Shown: piece by piece, positions 55,863 to 64,000 of the stretch | How positions within the stretch are numbered: the stretch's first letter is position 1 | How the letters are laid out: each line of letters opens with the position of its first letter | Source: Ectocarpus siliculosus | Lineage: Eukaryota; Sar; Phaeophyceae; Ectocarpales; Ectocarpaceae | Reading direction: 5' to 3' | Length of the DNA: 64,000 nucleotides | Assembly: GCA_000310025.1 (NCBI GenBank) | Contig: FN649746.1 | Location: 756,182 to 820,181, forward strand | The notes under the pieces: model-generated | Told to the model about the DNA's origin: nothing | The model's database searches: none | The model's input: the letters and a program-made list of their open reading frames with translations, nothing else | Position numbers and translations under genes: made by a program

Positions 55863-56085
55863 TGGGGGGGGGGGTGTACTCATAGTCGTACATGCCGTAG
55901 TCGTTGGACCGTTGACCTCGCATCCCTACAAAGTCCAGACGGAGCACGCCGGGTCCTCACCAGACCAGGCTCTCACATCGCCAAGCGCGAAGCGCCGCTA
56001 GGTATTCAGCGAGTCGCATGAAGGGTGCGCTGCATCCTGCTAAGGGTGTCCGGCATCTTGTGCTTACGTTCTGACAGGGGGGGCG
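55863..56085 (-). mobile_element. Short poly(C)-tail retroelement, copy B
   Basis: This is the inverted counterpart of 11735-11960, with about 85-90 percent visible identity over 200 bases. On the minus strand it ends CGACTATGAGTACAC followed by about 11 C. The inserted C run abuts the upstream exon of the unrecognised gene at 55.4-55.9 kb. Confidence 0.7.
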
Positions 56086-56099
56086 GAGATAAGACGCGA

Positions 56100-56695
56100 C
56101 AATTTAGGGTCGGGGTTCCTTTTACTGTTTTAACCGCCACCGGCCAGGCTCAGTTGTTATCATGGTACGAGGTACAGTCACTCTCAGTGTAGGAACCCTC
56201 CGTCGGGTTACATACTCGTGTTATTTTACCCCATTGTTTCTTGCTTTTCGTGAACGATTGAGCCTTTTTTTGCTCAACACGGTAATATTCTTGACTACGG
56301 CACTCAGTCGGCGAAGCCGTTCGCAGCATGAAGATACACACAGGGAGAGACCTCAACTCGACCTGTAGCGACCCCGTTTTTCAAGCCTTGCGGAGACTGA
56401 CGGTCAATGAGTGCGCACGAAGATGAGAGGTTCACCGCAGCTAAGAAAAAGCTTTCGGGTACCGGCTGCTGAGTTCTCTTACAGGATACCGCTGTACGCT
56501 GGACTTCCCGTAGGATTGATTCTCGGACAACAGTTACGACTCCCCCCGCCTCTCCGCCGCCCCTTCGCTTTTCCTTCGCCATATCATAGTTCTCCTACTT
56601 CTCCGGTGACAGGTTTACAAGGGCAAAAACTTCTTTTTTCTAGTAGTGACAAGTACAACCCTCTGACCATGACACGCCTCTGACCCATCGTCCCC
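56100..56695. other. No gene recognised
   Basis: Short overlapping frames only, no motif or splice structure. Confidence 0.5.
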
Positions 56696-56699
56696 CCGC

Positions 56700-56781
56700 C
56701 GCTCCGTCCCCTCGAGGACGTGTGGTCAATTGTCTGCCTGCTAAGGCATGAAAACATGAGTGCGCCCCCCCCCCCCCCCCC
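56700..56781 (+). mobile_element. LINE-family 3' tail ending in poly(C) at an assembly gap
   Basis: CTCGAGGACGTGTGGTCAAT, GCTAAGGCATG and AACATGAGTGCG match the LINE 3' tail and run into at least 17 C before the 100-N gap. Confidence 0.75.
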
Positions 56782-56881
56782 NNNNNNNNNNNNNNNNNNN
56801 NNNNNNNNNNNNNNNNNNNNNNNNNNNNNNNNNNNNNNNNNNNNNNNNNNNNNNNNNNNNNNNNNNNNNNNNNNNNNNNNN
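56782..56881. other. Assembly gap (100 N)
   Basis: The gap starts directly after a poly(C) run. Another long G/C homopolymer block follows shortly after (56908-56932), so the homopolymers probably caused the break. Confidence 0.95.
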
Positions 56882-56930
56882 TTTTCCTGTAAAGGCTTAA
56901 AAAACAGGGGGGGGCCCCCCCCCCCCCCCC

Positions 56931-57112
56931 CCCTTCTTCCGCACCGGTGTTCGGGAATCCCCTCCTTTCGGCAAGGCTGGAAGTTCCGCCGCAGTGTCGT
57001 TGGAGGAGTTTTGTGACTCATCTTGCCCCCCCCCCCTCCTCCTTCGCATCCGTGTTCGCGAATCCTCCCTCTGGGCAAGGCTGGAAGTTCCGCCGCAGTG
57101 TCGTCGGAGGAG
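56931..57112. repeat. Duplicated 77-bp block upstream of the SAP gene
   Basis: Two similar blocks containing GGCAAGGCTGGAAGTTCCGC (56931-57008 and 57036-57112, offset about 104 bases) lie just upstream of the ATG at 57149. They may be duplicated 5' untranslated or promoter sequence. Confidence 0.75.
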
Positions 57113-57148
57113 TCTTCCAGCCTGTCTCCGGCATCAAGAGTCCTCGCC

Positions 57149-59981
57149 ATGGCGGACAAAGTAGCCGATGAAGAGGAGGGCAGCGATCTCGACAGCGAAG
57201 GTAAACGGCTGCAGTAGTGATTACACAGCAGTACGGTCGAATATTGAACGCGCAAGAAAGAGTAGATCGCGCGTCCCAAGGGTTCACAACGAAGGCCGCA
57301 ACGTTCAGCGACGATATGTACAGCTTCAAGGTGGGTGGGGGTGTACTCATGTGAACGCATGCCGTGGTCGTTAAACCATTGACCTCGCGGAGGGCGGGGC
57401 TTGGCCGTAGTTGTTAGTCTAACCATTGACCACACGTCTTCAAGAGGACGAAACATAGTCAAGGGGGGAAACGTCGCTTTTCCCGTCTTTGCATAAGAAA
57501 GACATGTACCACGTACGGTTTTAAAGAGAAAACCGGATTTGAGCGGGGAGTGTTGTTGGCTTGTCTCGACCCTTTTGTACATTCCCGCAGTCGCTACTAC
57601 TGCTGTGCAGGATATTCCTATTTCTACTGTGGTGCTATGCTCAGACACGTGCAATGATCCGATGATGGCGCATACTATGTACCACGGAATAATGCGACGT
57701 TAACCATCCGTTGCAACACAACAGACCTATGGCTGACGTTGAATCTACCTACAGCAGTAGCAGCTAAACCCGTTTCTTGGCGGTAGGCAAGGGCTTGCTA
57801 AGGCCGATGGACGATATTTTGTTTCCGGTCGGTACTGCGAGGGAGAGAGAGAGGTTACTTTGGGTGGAGGAGAGGCCAAAGGATGACGAACACTACTAGG
57901 GTCATGAGGGCCATGGAACTCAAGAAAGGCAAAGGAAAGGGTCGAGTTTGAGCGGGGTTGCTGCTGAATAAGGTCTGCTCGGGGTGGGCTCGGGGCAAAG
58001 GCTTCGGCTGTTGTCTCCCAGACAGAGAGATAGACAGACAGACAGACGGCGACATGAGCAGTGGTTGGATGCGGTGTTTCGTCCCGTTTTGTTTGGCAAA
58101 AGTAGGCAGGGACGATTGGCTATCGGTGATCGGTCCTGCGGGAACAATGCTCCGTACCTCTCTCGAGGAAGCGTCTAACTGCGAAGGCCGTATGTTAACG
58201 AAGTGCAAATAATCAAAATCTAGTGGACAATCTCAAAATCTAAATGCATTATCGTGGAAAACTGAAAAAAGAGGGTCGTGTATGTTAACGAGGATAGGAG
58301 ACAGATGAGGCGAAAAATCAAAAAGACCTGGCGCCAGGGGAAGAGCCAGCAGCGAAGCGAGCGGTGATTTTCCTAGGGTGCGTTTTGCGCTCTTCTGTTC
58401 ACGTGTTAGCCGATATCTCGCCAAATACTTAACGAGTTGCCTCAAGATTGGTGTCCGGAAGGAGCTGGTAACATGGGCTGTTGGGCAATGCCAAGGTTTG
58501 GCGCCGTGAGGTGCCGAATGCACCGGACAAAAAAGGTTGCGTTGAAGCAAAAATGGCAACGGTTGCGAGCGGTCACTTCAAGTTCGGTGTTTTGGGCCGC
58601 CACGGGTTTGGTTATCCACCGATAACTTTCCGAAGGAGGAAGCAACAGCAACAGCAACGCCACGCGGCGGGAGGTACCTCTCTGCTCCATCTTTCAAGCC
58701 CAAGGTCTGCTACCGTGGGGTATCGCGCGTATAGGGGAAAAAGTTTTGGTTGACCCTAAAATATCCACGTCAGAGAGCGGATAGTTCAAGTTCGCGCCGA
58801 ATGTCTGCTCACAGTTTAGTTTTTCAGCGACAACTCTTCGAAGGAGGAAGCAACAGCATTAGCAATGCCACGCGATAGGAAGTAGCTCTACCCACCATCT
58901 TTCTCGTACAAGGCTAGATACCTTGGGGTATCGTCAGTGTGGAGAAAAAAGGTTGCAACTACCCTATCCCGCACGGAACAGCCCGAAAAAGCCGCGCAGC
59001 CCTGTTCTGATCATCAGTCCGTTCACCGCTTGTCACGATCGGCATTTTCTCCTCGAGCACCCAACGAGCCGGCCCGGTTTTTGGTTTGCCGGCTAGCAGA
59101 GTCTTCTTCTGGCTACAAATAACGGCCATGGTGTCGGTGGTAGGGTGCCGATATCCCTTCTATAAGCAGCGTACAGCAGGTCGTGTCGTACACTTGCTTT
59201 GCAGCGGCCTCGCGGCAGGTGCTCCAAGCCTTCGAAGTCTTGAACTCCTTGCCTCTTTGATTTTGATTTTGATAAAAAAAGTCCCCCGGGGACTTCTTCC
59301 CAGACAGAGGAACTTCCGTAAAAGGGCGTCGTCAGGAGGTAGCAGATATTGGACCAAGCAGATCTCGATTTTGATTTTTTTTTTTGGCACTTCGTTAATA
59401 TACGGCCTAAGGCATGCAAAACATAAGAGTACACCCCCCCCCCCCTCTCCGACCCATTTTTTAGGTTTGCATGAGTACCCCCCCTCCAATGCTCCGTACC
59501 TCTCTCGAGGACGCGTGGTCTATGGTCCTAACCGCTAAGGCATGACAAACATGAGTAGAGTACCCCCCCCTCCCCGTGGTCAAACCCTCGTTCCTTCACC
59601 CTACCGACGACGATTTTTTTTTTGTGGTTTTATCTTCGGGGGGCACCAAGACGGGAGCGATGACTCCATTGGTCCGGGATCGACGACGCGTGGCACCGCC
59701 AGCGGTTCTGGAGACCTCGGAGACGCGCGGGCGAGGCAGAGGGGGCAGCGAAGGGGATACGTGCAGGAGAGGAGGGGGAAGAACAAGAAGGTGCCATGGT
59801 ATATGCTGCGTTATGTTTCGTGGTGATTTTGTTTCTTGTTTTGTCATCTGTGGTGGTATTGCTATTCGCCCCCAAGAACACAGTTTGGGCCAAACTAGGG
59901 TGATTCATTCACGACAAAGGCAGCCTGCCGTAGGTGATTGTTTCCTGGGTTCTTTCTTCAGTTGTCTTTGTTTTTTTTAAG

Positions 59982-60022
<41 letters not shown>

Positions 60023-61004
60023 TCTCTCTCTGCCTCTTCCTAACTTTTTTTGTTTTATTGTTCGGCGAACGGATGTACAAACCGTCCCTCGCCTGCCGCG
60101 CGAAAAAATATACAGTCCGCCGTTCTCAGACGCCCCACTCTCATCGACAACATCCCGCGAGGGTCTCCAACCGAGAGCCAGGCGTCGTCGAACGAGTCAT
60201 GGCGGCAAGCTCTCTTTGGAGGCGGCAGGAGCTGCTCTCCGAGGAGCGGTGTTCACGAAGAGCATGACGAGATGGGCGGTGGTCCAATTGTAGACGACGA
60301 GCAAGGGTTAGGCTTACACCTCGGGGAAGGGGCGTGCCAGGAGGAGCAGCAGGAGGAGGAGGAGGAGGCCGTGGAGGGCATGAATGTCAAGGATCTCAAG
60401 GCGAAGGCCATGGAGGTTTGTGTGGTTGGTTCGTTACCAGGGCGAAAAGCCATGGAGGTCGGTGTTGTTAGCTCGTTTGCCAAGGCGAAAGCCATAGAGG
60501 TTGGTTTGTGATGGTGGTGGTGTTTCTCTGTCAAGGCGAATGCCATGGCGGTTTGTTGTGGTGGTGTTGTTTGCTGTCAAGACGAAAGCCGTAGAGGTTG
60601 GTTTGTGGTGATGTTGTTTCTCTGTCAAGGCGAAACCCATAGAGGTTGGTTTGTGGTGGTGTCGTTGATTCGCCGTCATGGCGAAGGCAATGGAGGTTTA
60701 TTTGTGGTGGTATGGTTGTTTCGCTGCCAAGGCGAAGGCTATGCAGGTGCGTGTTGTTTTGTGCGTTGTTAGGGTTCGCGGTGTCGTGACTGGTCAAGGT
60801 CGGAAACGTCGGTGGCTAGCCAAGGTGGGGAACGGCAGTCTCATCTTGCAAAGCAGGCCTGATGACGATGCCTGACCGGCTGTGGTGCCAAAGTGGAGAG
60901 GATGGTACGGAAGAGCGCAGGCAGCATCGTGGTTCATGGTTGTGCCCCTTTAGATTTTCTGGGGATCTGTTTCCGTGTTTCTTTAGTGTGATGGTGTTGT
61001 TTTG

Positions 61005-61039
<35 letters not shown>

Positions 61040-64000
61040 TTGTTGTTGTTGTTGTCATCACGGTTTCCACTGTTTCTTGAGTATGGTTCTCGCCCCGCCG
61101 CCCCTGCCACCCCGCACCCTCCCCACTCGCAGCTGGGCATTCCCACAGGGGGCCGAAAAGGCCAGCTAAAGGCGCGCATAAAACACAAACTTTCTGCCTC
61201 GAGGCCCTCCTCCGAAGAACCGCCCGCCGCTGCTACTGCAGCCCAGCCGGAAACACCACAACTCGGCGAAGAGGTTGCCCAAGCGCTGGCTGATGGAGAG
61301 GCTTCTGCTGTTGATGGGTCGGAGGAAAATGCCAGTGCCAGTGCCGTTGTCGAAGACTCAGACACGTCGTCCGTTACGGTAAGCGCAAGCTGGGACGCGG
61401 GAACCGGTGGGCAAGAGGGCGAGGGAAGGAACGGCGGCGCCCGGCCGTCGATTGAAAGTGGTGGCGGGGTGACGGACCAAAACGAAGCAGCTCGAGAGGG
61501 CAAGGGGACGACACCTGGGGATGGCCCCGCTCCAAGCTTGGTCGCAGTTGCGGCCCCCCCGGCGGAAGAAGACGAGGTCCCCGCCTCCGGTGATGATGAT
61601 TCTGCGGGACCCCTGCCACCCGGCGTGGCGGCCGTTCGGCCGCCGGAGGATGGGGGTGGTGCTCTGCACCCGCCGGTCGAGGCCGGAGGCGATGAGGAGA
61701 TGGGTGAGCCGGCGGGTGGCGCGGCGGGCGTGCAGGCGGAGGAAGGCGGTACGTTGGAGCACGGGGGGGAGGGCGCCGCTGATGCTCAAGGGGGTGTGGC
61801 GCGGGGGCAGCAAGAGGGGATCGTCCGCGAGGAGATGGTTGTCGATTCCGTCCCTGCTGTCGTTGGTCCAACTCCATCTCTAAGGGAGAGCCTCGGGAGT
61901 GCAGGAGCCGTGTCAACAGGGCCAGGTTCGGACGCAGAGGAAGAGAGCGGCGGTGGAATTACGGCGGCAGCCGCGGCGGCGGTTGCATCAGGGTCGACAG
62001 CGCCTGGCGATGGCGGCGTTAAATCGGCGGACAGCAGCGGGGGTGTCGTTGCGTTCGGCGGGCGTGCCGAGGCGCGCTTGTCGGCGTTGGAAAGCGACGA
62101 CGGTGAGGATGTCGTAGAACCCGAACCGGTGGAAGACGATGATGAAATGACCGAGGGCTACGCTGTGGGTGAAGGGTTGGTCGAGGAAAGCGGCGGTGTT
62201 GATGGTGCGGGAGAGGAGAGTGGCGTCCGGTACCGTGAGGTAGAGGGCGGCAGGGAGGTAGGAGGTGACCGGGACAGACTAGGGGGAAAAGAAGAGGATG
62301 GGGGCAGCGGCGGGGAGGGAGGGGACGGGCAGCGGGGAGAGGAGGAAGAAGAGGCGGGGTTCGATTCCGAGGAGGAAAGTCTCATCTCTTCGGCGGCAGC
62401 AGGCGAGCCGGTGACGGCTGTTTCATGTCCGGCAGAGACGGAGCAAGGTGGCGCGGCGGGGCAGAGCGGGGTCGAAGAAGGAGCGGGGGATAGCGGGGAG
62501 GAGGAGGAGGAGGTTGTGCCGACAGCAGAGGAACTCACCGAGAAGTACCTGGAAGTGGAGGTGAGACAGAGAGGGAAGGGGAGGGACGGTGGTGAGCTAA
62601 GGAGGGGAGGGGGGGGTCAGGAACCGAGTTCTTCCTATGCCCATTAGGCGGCAACGCAGTTTGCATTGTAGTCCCGACCAAAATACCGAAAGAAGAATGC
62701 TTTTGGCTTCAGTTATACGGTCTGCCGCTCCCGTGTGCTCGGCTCTTCGACCTCAGCAAAGAACGCCTACCCTATGCTTCCTCGCCTGGAATCATGAACG
62801 TGCTTGCAGCGTCTCTGGAGGCCGATTCTATTAAACCCCGGCCTGGCTGGCGGTGGCGGCGGTGGCACGAACACCCTGCTCCCGAAAGGGGAGCTGCTGC
62901 TAGAGACGGAGGCGTTCAAGGAGAAGGCGAGAGTGTTGGCGGCGTGGTTCCACCCGGATGCCGACCCGGCCGACAGGCGATGCTCCAAGAGCAGCGCGGC
63001 TTCGTCTGTCGATCGGTCCAAGTCGGGGCGCGGGGTGGGTGGGAGCGCGGGGGGGGGCGGGCGGGGTGCGGGAGGGGCGACCGCCGCTGCTGCTCGGAAG
63101 GCCGCCGGTGTTGTTGGGGCCGGCGTGAAGGCTTCGACGACGACGCAAGGGTATAGGTGCGTTGCCGCCGGGCTTTGTGCAAAGGTGGCTTGCTGCCGTG
63201 TGTTTGTTTGTTTGCTTGTTTGTTTCGGGAAGGGGGAGGCGTGCCGCCGCGATTGGGAACTACCATGTGTTGGCAAGCGGTACCGTGCTTGAAAAATGTG
63301 CATACGATCACCCAAGGACTATTTCTACCCGTTTGAGAGAATGCCACAGCAATCGAAGGGCTGTTTTTTTTCACGTCTTTGCAGTGCGTGCTTCTTGTTT
63401 TCGCACAGCAGCTCCGTCAGAGGCCGAAAGGTTTTGACGCAATTCCTTTCTCGGTGTTAAGCGAGTGCCACAGCTACAATAGCATGTAGTAGGCAGTAGG
63501 CCAACCCGGGGGCCCCGCCATATCATACACCCCCAGAGTCCCCGCGGATGAGAATCGGGTGCCCAGTGCCCCACACGGCAGTGCCGACGTTCCGGGCTGG
63601 GAGTTGTTGTTGGTGCTGAATGGTGGATGTGGTGGGCTGGGTGTCGTTGCTGGTGGTGTTGAATGGTGCATAATAGTGGACCAGCAACCCCCTCCCTTCC
63701 ATAGTGGGCCGGCAACCCCCGTTCCTTCCCGCCACATACATACCCTTATGTAGCACCGTCTGCGATGCCCTTGTCCAACGATGACCACCGTGTGCCGATC
63801 CCAACGCCCCGCCGTGGCAACCACAGGTCCGCCGCCACCGGCACGCCTGCCATGGCGCGCTCTCGCCGCGGTTCGACAGCGTCAACCTCCGGAGCTTCTT
63901 CCCGCCCAAGCGAGAGCAGCGGAGGGGGCTCGAAGGGGCGTCCGGGGAAAGCTCGCGGGAGCGGCCAGCGCTTGTCCGTCAGCCCCCCCCGCGCGAGGGT
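57149..64000 (+). CDS. SAP-domain acidic nuclear protein, six exons seen, open at the window end
   Basis: Exons with agreeing phases: 57149-57200 (ATG in GCCATGG context, MADKVADEEEGSDLDSE), 59651-59790, 60116-60415, 61133-62560, 62810-63150 and 63827-64000 (partial). The SAP motif is split across one intron: NVKDLKAKAME ends at 60415, and LGIPTGGRKGQLKARIKHKL starts at 61133, giving the two-helix pattern with the G-(L/I)-P-T-x-G-x-K/R turn. The long fourth exon is 476 codons of Gly, Ala, Glu and Asp-rich, probably disordered sequence ending EELTEKYLEVE. The fifth has TEAFKEKARVLAAWF, the sixth a Ser/Arg/Gly-rich run. SAP domains bind scaffold-attachment DNA or RNA, so a chromatin or RNA-processing role is likely. 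The first intron carries LINE tails and a DNA element; the third carries a minisatellite made from the exon-3 end. Confidence 0.65.
57325..57460 (-). mobile_element. LINE-family 3' tail pieces
   Basis: On the minus strand, GAAGACGTGTGGTCAATGG and then GAGGTCAATGGTTTAACG, GGCATGCG, CATGAGTACACCCCC give two overlapping partial copies of the family tail, the second ending in a C-rich stretch. They lie in intron 1 of the SAP gene. Confidence 0.65.
58075..59445 (+). mobile_element. LINE-family 3' tail split by an inverted-repeat element
   Basis: The left part (58075-58185) matches the family tail from GGCAGGGACGATTGG through AACAATGCTCCGT to GCGAAGGC. The right part (59408-59445) continues with TAAGGCATGCAAAACATAAG and a C run. 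The 1.2 kb between them is a separate element. Confidence 0.7.
58186..59407. mobile_element. 1.2 kb inverted-repeat element inside a LINE tail
   Basis: The left end GGCCGTATGTTAACGAAG and the reverse complement of the right end GGCCGTATATTAACGAAG form inverted repeats of about 21 bases with one difference, followed on both sides by AATCAAAATC-like sequence. The interior has two diverged tandem blocks of about 215 bases (around 58615-58755 and 58825-58960) with GAAGGAGGAAGCAACAGCA. No transposase is present. Confidence 0.65.
59460..59575 (+). mobile_element. LINE-family 3' tail, further copy
   Basis: CAATGCTCCGTACCTCTCTC, GAGGACGCGTGGTC, CCGCTAAGGCATG and ACATGAGTAGAGTACCCC repeat the family tail and its C run immediately after the previous one. 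Confidence 0.75.
59978..60032. repeat. (CT)n tract before a SAP-gene acceptor
   Basis: A long CT/TTTCT run lies about 85 bases upstream of the TACAG acceptor at 60115, and may act as an extended pyrimidine tract. Confidence 0.8.
60397..60775 (+). repeat. Minisatellite derived from an exon end plus splice donor
   Basis: Eight imperfect units of about 40-55 bases each contain CAAGGCGAAGGCCATGGAG followed by GT and a G/T-rich stretch. The first unit is the true end of SAP exon 3 and its donor (60415/60416). The other seven lie in the intron, and all keep GT at the donor position. Confidence 0.85.
61008..61055. repeat. (GCT)n(GTT)n microsatellite in SAP intron 3
   Basis: About ten GCT units pass into about six GTT units some 75 bases upstream of the acceptor at 61132. 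Confidence 0.9.

Noticed and set aside
56584-57654. Long minus-strand frame crossing the N gap
   Set aside because: It reads through unknown bases and poly(G/C) runs and has no family signature.
60397-60775. Array with regular units that could suggest CRISPR
   Set aside because: Units are direct, diverged, without constant repeats and variable spacers, and derive from an exon-intron junction in a eukaryotic gene.
61358-61916. Long minus-strand Pro/Arg-rich frames opposite the SAP gene
   Set aside because: They are shadows of the GC-rich acidic coding exon on the plus strand.

Overview
The window is nuclear eukaryotic DNA. Its genes are split by GT-AG introns, predicted start codons sit in good Kozak contexts, host proteins are rich in Gln, Gly, Ser and acidic residues, and a (CCCTAA)n telomere-type array is present. 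This, together with the mix of piggyBac, pogo-like, Ty3/gypsy and APE-type LINE elements, fits a stramenopile and most likely a brown alga. The assignment is an inference from character, not from a species-specific match. Two 100-N assembly gaps lie at 21397-21496 and 56782-56881.

Layout. 1-0.8 kb: 3' end of a LINE on the minus strand. 5.1-13.9 kb: a minus-strand Myb/SANT poly-Gln gene whose Myb repeat is split by an intron of about 7.6 kb; that intron holds a decayed LINE (7.2-10.7 kb) with five telomeric repeats inside its reverse transcriptase. 14.0-25.7 kb: a pogo-like DNA element (TA-flanked inverted repeats) interrupted exactly at a TTAA by a 9.9 kb piggyBac-like element. The piggyBac element carries a six-exon transposase gene whose first exon encodes an OTU-type cysteine protease-like domain, and a convergent two-exon passenger gene of 167 codons. 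26.9-28.5 kb: a minisatellite split by a 1.1 kb inverted-repeat element. 28.5-35.9 kb: a Ty3/gypsy chromovirus-type fossil with a NADAR (YbiA-like) domain in its first reading frame. 35.9-37.9 kb: a TA-flanked inverted-repeat element filled with LINE tails. 39-40.9 kb: unrecognised coding-like sequence. 41.4-51.6 kb: a many-exon minus-strand gene with NHL repeats and a CCCH finger. 55.4-55.9 kb: last exon(s) of an unknown minus-strand gene. 57.1-64 kb: a plus-strand SAP-domain gene that runs off the window, with one intron containing a minisatellite built from copies of its own exon end and splice donor.

A recurring theme is a retroelement family whose copies all end in a conserved 3' tail followed by a poly(C) run; at least eight such tails are present, several nested in or split by other elements. 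Most of the window is therefore layered transposons in the introns and gaps of four or five host genes. The candidate for a new system is the OTU-protease/piggyBac fusion with its passenger gene; the NADAR-bearing gypsy element is the second.
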